18,003 nt of DNA from contig DDWD01000134.1 in assembly GCA_002345825.1 (NCBI GenBank), forward strand, positions 1 through 18,003, read 5' to 3'. Shown in pieces: positions 7,135-15,900 of this stretch. The DNA is from Bacteroidales bacterium UBA2295. Its GTDB lineage: Bacteria > Bacteroidota > Bacteroidia > Bacteroidales > Tenuifilaceae. The notes below the pieces were generated by a model. The model was not told the origin of the DNA and ran no database searches. It saw only the letters and a list, made by a program, of their open reading frames with translations. Positions within the stretch are counted from its first letter, which is position 1. Every line of letters begins with the position of its first letter. A program made the position numbers and the translations under genes.

Positions 7135-8997
7135 TTATTCCACCAATAGTTTTCTGTCCTTTGGATATCGAACGGTGTACTTTACCTGTAGGATTCGGGT
7201 TTCGCCCGATTGCAGATTAAGGTTCCATTTAACTTTGCCTGTTGCCTCATCAATTGATGCACCCGGAGCGTCAACCTGCTCAATCTTAATGTCACTAATT
7301 TTAGAGATGGGAAACTGATCCTCTATCACAATGTTTGCAGGGAAAAGTTTGTTGTTTTTCACCGTGATTTCCCAAACGCGCTGTTCGCGCTTGTTAGAAC
7401 CTACAAAGCTTCGTCGTGCAAACTCCTTCTTCGACTCACGCTTTATCTGGATATCGGGGTCACGACCAACCGAAACAGTGAGCGTATCTTCTATGGAGCT
7501 TAAATCGAAGTAGGTTTTCCCTTGGTAAATGCCCCTGAAGAATAGGTTCACTTCGCCATCGAGCAGCTCGTATAGATGCCAGTCGGGTATACTAGCCACG
7601 AGAAAGGCATCGGTTGATAGTTTAGGAACGGCAGCGTAGTTGTACTCGGCAGGAACGGTGTATTCCAAAACTGTTACATCATAAGCCTGATTGTCGGATG
7701 GGATGGTGTAGGGCATCTCAATTTTAAACTCGGTGGCTACCTGACTTTTCTCAATGGCCATAGGTATTTGAACGTTCATCTTTGGAGCAAGGGTTGAGGT
7801 TCCTCTAATTCTTACCCCTGGAGTTGATCCTGCGGCATAACCCATCACCACAACCTCCTCAAGCGCAACATTATCGCTTTCCATCCTAACGTTCCGAACA
7901 GATGAGTTGGCCAGTAGTTCCATTGGTTTCATCCCAATAAATGAGTATAACAATTTGCTGTTTGCGTTGGGAACCTGAATGGAGTACCTCCCATCGATAT
8001 CGGTGACAACACCCTGCGTGGTTCCCTTTATCATGATCGATACACCGGGTAGGGGTTCTCCTGTTTCGTCAACTACTCTACCCGATACGGAACCAGAGTA
8101 TGGCTTTGCTGCCTCAAGTGAACTCCTTTGGGTGTAGTAGTTATCGAATGTTAAGTAGTAGGTGTCGAGTTCGGGCTTGTAGTTACTAATGGATGGGTCG
8201 CCCGAGGAGAGAGTAAGCAGTACATCATTCCAGTCCTCGCCTGTGTTTTGATTTACCTTGGCCTTGTAGAAAAGCCCAAGGGGCGAATTTACATCCTCAA
8301 TTCGTAGATCGTAATTGGGTTTCCAGCCGGCATCGGCAATAAAATATCGAAGCTCCATCGCTGTTGTCTTTGCAGCTGCGCTGTTAACCTTTACTTTTAC
8401 CAGGCTGGTAGGTTTATCAATTTGAGCGTTTAGTTCAAGCAGCTGTTGCGATATGGAAATCATCTCGTGCTGCAACCTTCTAATTTTAAGGGTTTGCTGG
8501 TAGTACTTACTCTCAATCTCCGAAAGACGACTTCGGAAAAAAACTGCCATTTTCTCCAGATCAGCCGCAGTTGTTCCATTCTCGCCTCCTATGGATCGGT
8601 TTGCCATAACAAGTTCCTTTTCTTGGAGAAAAACCTTTTGTAGATTTCTGTGTATGGCGATGCTATCATTTATCAGCTCCCGTCTTTTTTCCAGCTTCAT
8701 CACCTCGTCTGTAGCTTTTTGCTTGTTAATATAGTCGATGGAGTGCGTAACGGAGAGAATGGTTACCCCAGCATCGGCTGACGCTTGTATGCTCTCGGGG
8801 TTAATGGCCTCGGGCAAACCCTTGAAGTGGAGTTCGGTCACGCCCTTATCAATTTTAATATCAGATTTGCGGGTAATCTGCGCACCAGCTTGGTAAACTG
8901 TAACGTGCTTAATGCTCGATTCAACAACTTTTTGCGTTTCGCTATAAGCGAGCGATGATAAAAGAATGCTTAGTACCAAAAGGGTAGCTGATTTCAT
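7135..8997 (-). CDS. MuiA-like DUF4139 protein with an inserted SusC-type regulatory domain
   Basis: A 620-residue exported protein; the ATG at 8997 begins a signal peptide (MKSATLLVLSILLSSLAYS), whereas the longer reading frame upstream overlaps the neighbouring gene. Residues about 28-130 fit the DUF4140 N-terminal domain (VTVYQAGAQITR), followed by a coiled coil to about 175. DUF4139 begins near 195 (LRYFIADAGWKPNYDLRIEDV, ALLTLSSGDPS-like) and resumes after an insertion through to the C-terminus (PAEYNY, IPDWHLYELLDGEVNLFF, WEITVKNN, LQVKYTVRYP). The insertion, about residues 297-405, is a carboxypeptidase-like regulatory domain (GRVVDETGEPLPGVSI, TDIDGRYSI), then LEEVVVMGY (379-387) and GVRIRGTST (394-402), both reminiscent of SusC TonB-box/plug sequence. 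The MuiA family is linked by name to mucoidy inhibition; no enzymatic role is known to me. It probably shares a transcript with the upstream membrane gene, 41 bases away. Confidence 0.85.
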   Translation of the reverse strand: MKSATLLVLSILLSSLAYSETQKVVESSIKHVTVYQAGAQITRKSDIKIDKGVTELHFKGLPEAINPESIQASADAGVTILSVTHSIDYINKQKATDEVMKLEKRRELINDSIAIHRNLQKVFLQEKELVMANRSIGGENGTTAADLEKMAVFFRSRLSEIESKYYQQTLKIRRLQHEMISISQQLLELNAQIDKPTSLVKVKVNSAAAKTTAMELRYFIADAGWKPNYDLRIEDVNSPLGLFYKAKVNQNTGEDWNDVLLTLSSGDPSISNYKPELDTYYLTFDNYYTQRSSLEAAKPYSGSVSGRVVDETGEPLPGVSIMIKGTTQGVVTDIDGRYSIQVPNANSKLLYSFIGMKPMELLANSSVRNVRMESDNVALEEVVVMGYAAGSTPGVRIRGTSTLAPKMNVQIPMAIEKSQVATEFKIEMPYTIPSDNQAYDVTVLEYTVPAEYNYAAVPKLSTDAFLVASIPDWHLYELLDGEVNLFFRGIYQGKTYFDLSSIEDTLTVSVGRDPDIQIKRESKKEFARRSFVGSNKREQRVWEITVKNNKLFPANIVIEDQFPISKISDIKIEQVDAPGASIDEATGKVKWNLNLQSGETRILQVKYTVRYPKDRKLLVE

Positions 8998-9038
8998 AAG
9001 ATCGTTGTTTTTGATATGCAGAGTATTTAAATGCTGAT

Positions 9039-9440
9039 TTATACAGAAGGTTTTCGCGTTAGAATTGATCCAGTGATAATCAAAGAAAGAGCAATTAGGT
9101 AGAAGGGTAAATGCAAAGGAGCATAAAAAACTTGAATCATAATAATTTGAACCGAGAGCCAGCCCGCAAGCAGTGCTCCCTGCAGTACGATTAGCTGGGG
9201 ATAGTACTTCCATTGGCGAATGGTTAGAATGGCTGCCACAAGGCACATCAGACCGTTAACCGTAAATAGTATAATACCCGGTATCAAGTAGTTGCTAAAT
9301 AGGGAATGGGTAAGGAAATCGAGGGGCATCTGCATAAACTCACCCGATGGGTCATAGATCAGGCCAGCACCTCCCCATAGGGCACCAATACTGTTTGCTA
9401 TCAACAGAATAATCGCTGTAATTCTTAGGTTTCGCTGCAT
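9039..9440 (-). CDS. Small four-helix membrane protein of unknown function
   Basis: A 133-residue hydrophobic protein that I do not recognise. Four predicted transmembrane segments lie at about residues 7-27, 50-73, 82-103 and 107-126, with a polar, Asp-containing loop between the first and second (YDPSGEF) and a short basic C-terminus. This size and layout resemble general small integral-membrane protein families (DoxX-like or DUF4345-like in shape only). It precedes the MuiA-like gene by 41 bases on the same strand, suggesting co-transcription. An exact -7 box (TACTTTTG) lies 29 bases before the ATG. A real gene is likely because the frame is open across its full length, begins with ATG and has coherent membrane topology. 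Confidence 0.75.
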   Translation of the reverse strand: MQRNLRITAIILLIANSIGALWGGAGLIYDPSGEFMQMPLDFLTHSLFSNYLIPGIILFTVNGLMCLVAAILTIRQWKYYPQLIVLQGALLAGWLSVQIIMIQVFYAPLHLPFYLIALSLIITGSILTRKPSV

Positions 9441-9468
9441 ATTTTTTTTACTAAGCTAAACAATGCCT

Positions 9469-9476
9469 CAAAAGTA
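9469..9476 (-). promoter_or_regulatory. -7 box candidate for the membrane protein / MuiA-like operon
   Basis: The minus strand reads TACTTTTG, an exact TAnnTTTG match 29 bases upstream of the start codon. No TTTG at the expected spacing was found. Confidence 0.35.
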
Positions 9477-9520
9477 CACCAAAACACACAATGTTAATGT
9501 GAAAAGTGTTAAAATAACAG

Positions 9521-9546
9521 AGGGGCGATATTATTTTATCGCCCCT
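9521..9546 (-). terminator. Intrinsic terminator after the MacB-type permease gene
   Basis: A perfect 10-base stem (AGGGGCGATA with TATCGCCCCT) and a 6-base loop, 23 bases past the stop codon of the minus-strand permease. On that strand the sequence after the stem is T-rich (CTGTTATTTTAA). It separates the permease from the downstream membrane protein gene. Confidence 0.75.
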
Positions 9547-9569
9547 ATGTTAGTAAATTGAGAGTGATA

Positions 9570-11984
9570 CTACTCGTATTTTAATGATCTGATTGGATTT
9601 GTGGTTGCCGCTTTTATTGCTTGATAGCTTATGGTTAGAAGCGCAATGGCAAATGCAATGACAATTGATAGTAAAAACATCCATGGAGCAATATCGATCC
9701 GATAGGCAAAGTTTTTGAGCCAATTATTCATGGCTATCCATGCTATTGGGGAGGCGATAAGAGCCGCATACACAACCATCATAATTATTTGCTTTGAAAG
9801 AAGTATGAAAATGGTATTATTCTCAGCTCCGAGAGTTTTTCGTATTCCGATCTCTTTTGTTCTTTTTTCAGCAGCGAACGAAGCCATACCCAGAAGGCCA
9901 AGGCAAGCAATAAATATGGCAAGAATTGAGAAAAGGCTAAAGATTTTGCTTGTACGCTCCTCCTCTTTGTATAGTTTCTCCAGATCAGTATTAAGAAATG
10001 AGTATAAGAAGGGTTGGTTCGGATTAAGCTCCTTCCATTTGTTTTCAATGTGCTTTATCGAGCTGGGAATGTTGTCACCTCTTAAGCGAATAGCCATAAG
10101 CCAATCAACCCCTGAGTTCAAGGCATATATCATTGGCCTGACCTGTTTGTGCAGCGATTCGAAGTAAATATTGGGCATTATCCCAACAATGGTTGCTGGC
10201 ACCACCTCATCGCCATTAAGGTACGGAATCATAATCCTTTTGCCCAATGGTTCTGTTAGATTTGCCATTTCGGCCATACTTTCGTTTATAACAATTGCTT
10301 CGCTATCGGTACTGTACTCCTTACTCAAAAACCTACCCTCCACTAACTTTATCTTCATCGTTTCAAGGAAGTTTTCATCAACCCTAACAACGCCTGTTTG
10401 AACCATCTCTTCGGAGGGTCTTCCCTCAACCCAAATTGTTGTGCCATTGAAGTTGTAACCAGGTATTGCATCACAATAGCTTGCATCAACAATATCTGGG
10501 CTACTAAGAAGCTCGTCGCGAAAAGCTATATGCTTATTGTTTAGTGTATGGGTGCGCTTGAGTACTAAAACGCTCTCTTTGTTAAATCCTAAATCTTTAG
10601 ATTTAAAAAAAGAGAGTTGTTGGTTTACAACAAATGTGCCCACAAAAAGAGCAATGGTAATTGCGAATTGAATTACTACCAATGCACCTCTGAACTGACT
10701 GCCCGATACTTTTGAGCCGAGTTGACCTTTAAGCACATTGATAGGCTTAAACGATGACATGAAGAATGCAGGGTATGTGCCAGCGAGTGCTCCGACCAAA
10801 ATACCAAATAGAATGAATGCCGGAATTACAAACCAACTGTTAAGGTATGAAAGCGACATGTCCTTCCCGGCCAGGTTATTGAAATGAGGAAGGATGATTT
10901 CAATAGCTGTCATTGCAACTATCAGAGCGATTAGGCTAACTAAGATTGACTCTAAGAGGAACTGCACAACAAGTTGAGTTTTATTGCTACCCACAACTTT
11001 TCTGATTCCTACCTCTTTGGCTCTGTAGGTGTACTTTGCCGTTGCCATATTCATAAAATTTATACAAGCTATGATGAGAATGAATATGGCGATGGTTGAG
11101 AAAAAGTATATGTAGGTGATGTTTCCACCAGGGCTTAGCTGATGATCCAGGGACGAATATAGGTGAATATCAGGAACCGGCTCAAGAAAAAAACCATAGG
11201 AATTTCCCATTTTCTCAAATGTTTCCAAGTCAATACCCATGGCTTGTTGAACCTCAGGGCCTACATACTTGTAAGTAAGGTTGTGGAATTTGGGATAAAC
11301 ATCCTCTGGACAAACTCCCGGCTTAAGCAATACGTATGTGAAAAGATTACTTGTAAGCCAACTTCGCCAATTGTCGATATCCAAAGTCGTTATTGAGGCT
11401 AGAAAATCATACTGGAAATGCGAATTTGAAGGCATTTGCTCCGTAATCCCTGTAATTTCAATTTCATAGCTATTGACTGCTAGTGATTTGCCAATTGGGT
11501 TTTCGCTCCCAAAATATTTCTTTGCCATATCACGGGTTATCACCATACAGTATGGTTTCGATAGTGCTGTTCGTGGATCGCCCTCGATAAAATCAACCGA
11601 AAAGGTGTTAAAGAAATTGGAATCGGTATAAAAGAATTTTTCCTCAACAAACGAGTTCTCATCCTTGCGCACAATTGGCCTAGTCCATTCAATAAGTCTG
11701 GTAACCTGCTCTACCTCTGATATCTCCTGCTCAAGGGCATCCTTGATAGGGGCGGCAGTTTTCGACGAAGCAATCTGTATATCTCCTAATTTACCATCAA
11801 TATACAGCCTGTAGATTCTGTCGGCTTTTATATGATACCTGTCGTAACTAAGTTCATGCCCAATAAATAGCATTATCAGAACACAACAGATTATCCCTAC
11901 TGCTAATCCCACAATATTTATTAGCGAGAAATATTTCTCTCGTTGAATACTGCGGTAGGCAGCCTTTATGTAATTCTTTAGCAT
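9570..11984 (-). CDS. MacB/FtsX-type ABC transporter permease, two repeats
   Basis: An 804-residue inner-membrane protein of the large Bacteroidota MacB-like permease family. The N-terminus (MLKNYIKAAYRSI, NIVGLAVGIICCVL helix at about 21-42, then HELSYDRYH) leads into a periplasmic MacB core domain (about 45-280). Then come three FtsX-type helices (about 285-415) with the coupling motif TYRAKEVGIRKVVGS. A second copy follows: a helix near 430-450 (RGALVVIQFAITIALF), a periplasmic domain, and a second FtsX region with AEKRTKEIGIRKTLGA near 700, ending NPIRSLKYE. Members act with a separate MacB-type ATPase, as mechanotransmission or export systems rather than classic importers. No ATPase or membrane-fusion partner is adjacent, so this is an orphan permease here. 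It has its own terminator downstream. Full length, no frameshift seen. Confidence 0.92.
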   Translation of the reverse strand: MLKNYIKAAYRSIQREKYFSLINIVGLAVGIICCVLIMLFIGHELSYDRYHIKADRIYRLYIDGKLGDIQIASSKTAAPIKDALEQEISEVEQVTRLIEWTRPIVRKDENSFVEEKFFYTDSNFFNTFSVDFIEGDPRTALSKPYCMVITRDMAKKYFGSENPIGKSLAVNSYEIEITGITEQMPSNSHFQYDFLASITTLDIDNWRSWLTSNLFTYVLLKPGVCPEDVYPKFHNLTYKYVGPEVQQAMGIDLETFEKMGNSYGFFLEPVPDIHLYSSLDHQLSPGGNITYIYFFSTIAIFILIIACINFMNMATAKYTYRAKEVGIRKVVGSNKTQLVVQFLLESILVSLIALIVAMTAIEIILPHFNNLAGKDMSLSYLNSWFVIPAFILFGILVGALAGTYPAFFMSSFKPINVLKGQLGSKVSGSQFRGALVVIQFAITIALFVGTFVVNQQLSFFKSKDLGFNKESVLVLKRTHTLNNKHIAFRDELLSSPDIVDASYCDAIPGYNFNGTTIWVEGRPSEEMVQTGVVRVDENFLETMKIKLVEGRFLSKEYSTDSEAIVINESMAEMANLTEPLGKRIMIPYLNGDEVVPATIVGIMPNIYFESLHKQVRPMIYALNSGVDWLMAIRLRGDNIPSSIKHIENKWKELNPNQPFLYSFLNTDLEKLYKEEERTSKIFSLFSILAIFIACLGLLGMASFAAEKRTKEIGIRKTLGAENNTIFILLSKQIIMMVVYAALIASPIAWIAMNNWLKNFAYRIDIAPWMFLLSIVIAFAIALLTISYQAIKAATTNPIRSLKYE

Positions 11985-12275
11985 ATTGATTTGTTTTTGT
12001 TGACGTTGGTTCTGAATAGATTACCCAACAATATGCCAACTCTCGTAATATTCAGATAATCAACATTAAATGATGTTTTTGTAATTTTATGTTGATTCTA
12101 TTTTGTGTTTAAACGAACAACCACTGTGCGAATGCGAACAGATGGCTTCATGCTTCTCCTTACTTAAATTCGATATGCAGCACGATGTTTTTGTGGTTGT
12201 ATCGAAGATTGAAGATATTACTGTTCGAGAGAAGTAAAAAGACTTTTTATATATTTGCACCCTAAAGCAAAAAAT
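11985..12275. other. Divergent intergenic region between the MacB-type permease and mntP
   Basis: These 291 bases contain no convincing gene. On the minus strand, AGAGTTGGCAT (about 12042-12032) resembles a sigma-54 -24 element. A perfect 9-base inverted repeat AATCAACAT/ATGTTGATT lies at 12058-12066 and 12089-12097, and a direct TGCGAA repeat at 12127-12138. The mntP -7 box is at its right end. Confidence 0.5.
12250..12257 (+). promoter_or_regulatory. -7 box candidate for mntP
   Basis: TATATTTG matches TAnnTTTG exactly, 19 bases before the mntP ATG. No exact TTTG occurs at the expected upstream distance, so regulation by an activator or a weaker -33 element is possible. Confidence 0.45.
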
Positions 12276-12851
12276 ATGGATTTACCTACTTTGGTTCTTG
12301 TGGCCATTGGTTTAAGCCTTGATACTTTTGCCGTATCAATATCGGTGGGATTAATGAAATGCCACATTAGGTTTTGGCAGGCAACTAGGTTAGCTCTGGT
12401 TTTGGCTTTTTTTCAAGGAGGTTTGCCCGTGCTGGGTTGGTTTGTGGGCGATCAAATAATTAGTATTACCAACGGTTTTGGGCATTACGTAGCATTTGCT
12501 TTGTTGTCGGGTATTGGAATTAAGATGATAATCGAAAGCCTTAAACCCGAGGAGAAAAGAAACCCAGTAAATCCTTTCAAACTAATTGTAATTGTGGGGA
12601 TGGCCATCTCAACCAGTATTGATGCATTGGTTGTTGGCTTTTCATTTGCTTTTATTGATGTAAATATTTTTCATGCGTTGATAATTATTGGTTTTACCAC
12701 CTATCTGTTTGGTATGCTAGGGATGCTTTTTGGTAAAAAGGCTGGTATGCGGTTTGGCAAGAGAATGGAGATTGTTGGAGGGGTAGTATTACTGGGTCTT
12801 GGTCTGAAAATTTTGATAGAAAACCTGAATGGTAGTGGGGCTTTGATGTAA
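12276..12851 (+). CDS. mntP: Manganese efflux pump MntP
   Basis: A 191-residue membrane protein of about six helices that exports Mn2+ across the inner membrane. The two family motifs are present: GLSLDTFAVSISVGL in the first helix (Asp16) and STSIDALVVGFSFAF in the fourth helix (Asp116). These fit the conserved acidic residues Asp16 and Asp118 of E. coli MntP, and the length is close to E. coli MntP (188). A Lys/Arg-rich cytoplasmic loop (KPEEKRNPVNPFK) separates the two halves. The ATG at 12276 was chosen over an upstream in-frame TTG at 12255, which lies inside the -7 box. The gene is transcribed alone and ends at a strong terminator shared with the convergent protease gene. No manganese riboswitch was recognised in the short leader. 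Confidence 0.93.
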   Translation: MDLPTLVLVAIGLSLDTFAVSISVGLMKCHIRFWQATRLALVLAFFQGGLPVLGWFVGDQIISITNGFGHYVAFALLSGIGIKMIIESLKPEEKRNPVNPFKLIVIVGMAISTSIDALVVGFSFAFIDVNIFHALIIIGFTTYLFGMLGMLFGKKAGMRFGKRMEIVGGVVLLGLGLKILIENLNGSGALM

Positions 12852-12862
12852 ATATTTATAGC

Positions 12863-12905
12863 ATACCAAAAAGGGCAGCCAATTTTTGGCTGCCCTTTTT
12901 GGTAT
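12863..12905. terminator. Bidirectional intrinsic terminator between mntP and the tricorn-like gene
   Basis: A perfect 20-base inverted repeat (arms 12863-12882 and 12886-12905) around a 3-base TTT. The GC core GGGCAGCC/GGCTGCCC is flanked by A5 and T5 runs, so it works as stem plus T tract on both strands. It lies 11 bases past the mntP stop and 15 before the end of the convergent protease gene. Confidence 0.92.
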
Positions 12906-12920
12906 TGTTAATCCGTCGGT

Positions 12921-15900
12921 TTAAATCTCTTTTAGCAGTTCCTCAACAGCCTTTTCTAGCTGTTTGTCCTCGCCGTGAAGAACTTTCTCAAATGGATTTT
13001 CAACCTTAACATCTGGCTCCAACTGAAGGTTTTCCAGTGGTCTGTCCTCCTCAATGCCATAGAACGCGATCATTGGAATGCCAAATACAATGGTCGGATC
13101 AATCTGCGATTCCCACCATACAGCGGTGCTGGTACCCGGAACGGGCATACCTATGAGTTTTCCAATTTTCTTGGCTCGGTATGCGTAGGGAAATGCATGC
13201 GCATCGCTGTAGTTACTTTCGCTCATAAGCACAGCGCTGGGTTTTGACCATTTGTCGCGGGGTTCGCCACCCTTTGCCACGTAGCCGTAGGGTCTGAATG
13301 TGGCGTAAGGTTTGCCATCGAGGAAATTCGACAGGTCTTCGTGTAGCCAACCACCCCCGTTGAAACGGGTGTCAACAATTAGGGCATCTTTATCGGCGTT
13401 CTTACCTAGCACCTCTTCGAAAACGGTTCTGTAGCTGCCATCGTTCATCCCCCTTACATGCACATAGCCCACACGGCCATTGCTCAACTTTTCGGTCATA
13501 TCGCGCATGGTTTCAACCCAGCGGTTGTATAGCAATCCGTTTTCTTCTCCCAGTGATATTGGCTTTACTGTTTCGTCCCACCGTTGTTTTGTGCTGGGGT
13601 CGTAAAGGCTAAGGAGCACGTTTTTATTGGCCTTGCGGTTAAGTAGTATATTCCAGTCGTAACTCTCCGTTATGGCTTCGCCATCAATCTTCTCAATAAT
13701 TTGGCCAGCCTTAACCTTGCTGTCGGCTTTATCCAGCGGTCCACCCTTAATTACCTCAGTAATTTCAAGTCCGCTTCCACCTTTTTGCTCGTTGTAGAAA
13801 AGCCCAAGCGATGCAGTGGCATCTCCATTTTCATGGCGTGGCGAGTAACGACCACCGGTATGCGATCCGTTTAGCTCACCAAGAATCTCGCTTAGCAATT
13901 CCTGAAAGTCGTGATTGTTGTTGATATGAGGCAGGAATCGGGCGTATGCATCGCGGTACATATCCCAGTCGATACCGTGCAAATCGGGATCGTAGAATTT
14001 CTTTTGTACCTGACGCCATACATGGTGAAAGATGTATTCACGCTCGGCAACTGCATCAAGCACCATTTCGGTATTGATTGTCACTGGGCTCACCTTACCT
14101 TTACTTATATCAACCTTTTGGATTTTCCCATTCGCTAGAACGAATAGGGTTTTTCCATCCTCACTTATCTCCATACGACCCCCACGACGGGCATTTAGCT
14201 TGGCCAACGATTTTAGCTCTTTGGTACGAGTGTCAACTTCCCATATGTCGTAGTTTTTCTCGTAGCGAGCCATAAAGTAGAGCTTGTCGCCCTTGGGTGA
14301 GATGTTAAAACTGGCCAGATTAACCGATCCTGGGGTTAGCTTAACCCTTCTATCCTCAACGTTTTTAAAGTCGGGGATCCAGCTTGGGGTGTCATCTTTC
14401 TTCTTTTCGGCTTTCTTTTTCTTCTTTTCGTCATCCTTATCATCACCATCCTTTTCTTTTTTCTCCTTATCCTCTTGTTCTTTCAGCAGGTCGTATTCCT
14501 CTTTGCTCAGCATGAACCGATCATATTGCTCCTTGTCGAAGAACATAGCAAATATATCTACCTCGCGTGCGCCTTGGTAGGCCAAAGGTTTTTTTCCATC
14601 CTTATCGTTTATCCAAAGCATTGCCTTTCCGTCCATTGTCCAAATTGGGTTACCATCGGAAAATCCGCTATTGGTTAGTTTATGCTCCACTCGTGGGTTT
14701 GAAATATCGTAAGCCACTAGGTATGATGCACCATAGAATCCCATAGAACTTCTTGCAACAACCCATTTGCTGTCGGGACTCCAAGTGTAGTCCTGGTCAC
14801 CATCTCGATATGAGAAATTGTTCCCTTCGGGGATTATGGTTTTTGATGAATTGTTGTCGATGCTATATACGTTAAGCACGTTTCGTTCTTCGAGATAGGC
14901 AATGTTTTTGCCATCGGGCGACACCATGGGTTGGAACTCATCCTTTTCGGTTGAAATTACAGGCTCCTCTTTTATAAGGGTTGATGTGAAAAAGTATGGC
15001 TCCTCGCTGCGCACAATGCTTGCCTTGTATATGTCCCAACTTTCGCAACGTTCGGTGGAGTAGTATAGGGTGCGGCCATCGGGAGCCCAGCTAAGCATGC
15101 GCTCTTGCTCAGGTGTGTTGGTAATACGTTTAGAGGTATTCCCTTCGGCAGATGTTACAAACACCTCGCCTCTGAATATAAAGGCTACCTCTTTGCCGTT
15201 GGGCGATAGCGCCATTTCGGTTGCACCGCTATTTACCGATAGGATTTTCTCATCTTTACCTCTGAAGTCGAATGGAGCGTATACGGTAATTTTAGTGGGT
15301 TGTTCACCTTCTTTAAGTGTGTAAATCTCCCCGTTCCAGGTAAAGCAAAGGGTGTTGTCGTTGGCACGGGTTAAATGCCTTACGGGATGGTTATCGAAAT
15401 GGGTGAGTTGCACCTCGGTTGGGTTCGCGCCCAGCGAGCGCTTAAAAATATTCTGGTGCCCATTCTTTTCGCTTAGGTAGTAAAACGATTGCCCATCGGC
15501 AGTGAAAATGGGTTCACGGTCTTCGCCCTCGAAATCGCTTACCTTGGTGTACTTCTCGTTACTAATGTCGTAAACCCAAATATCGCGAGTAACCGATGAG
15601 GTGTGGTGCTTACGCCACTCATCCTCATAGCCCTTACGGTCTTGGAATATTATGCGTTCTCCATTGCTATCGAAGCGTGCATTTTGGAATCCTGCGGTTG
15701 ATATCAACAGGTTTCGTCCGCCATCAACGGCAACTTGGTATAGTTTACCAAAGAGTCCGCGATTTGGAAATCTAACGGAGGTGTTTAGGTCATTTCGAGG
15801 TGAACTGAAAATTACGTTTTTGCCATCGGGGGTAAAATCCCACGGATAGTCGTTGCCCGAATGGTATGTTATCCGTTTTGCTGTACCGCCTGTTGAGGGA

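Noticed and set aside
8998..9246. N-terminal extension of the MuiA-like frame
   Set aside because: It would overlap the upstream membrane protein gene by 208 bases and bury the clear signal peptide that starts at 8997.
12255..12275. TTG start for mntP
   Set aside because: It lies within the -7 box and the ATG at 12276 places Asp16 as in E. coli MntP.
14284..14580. Plus-strand Ser/Phe-rich open frame
   Set aside because: It is the complement of the Lys/Asp/Glu linker of the tricorn-like protease; its composition is a by-product of that tract.
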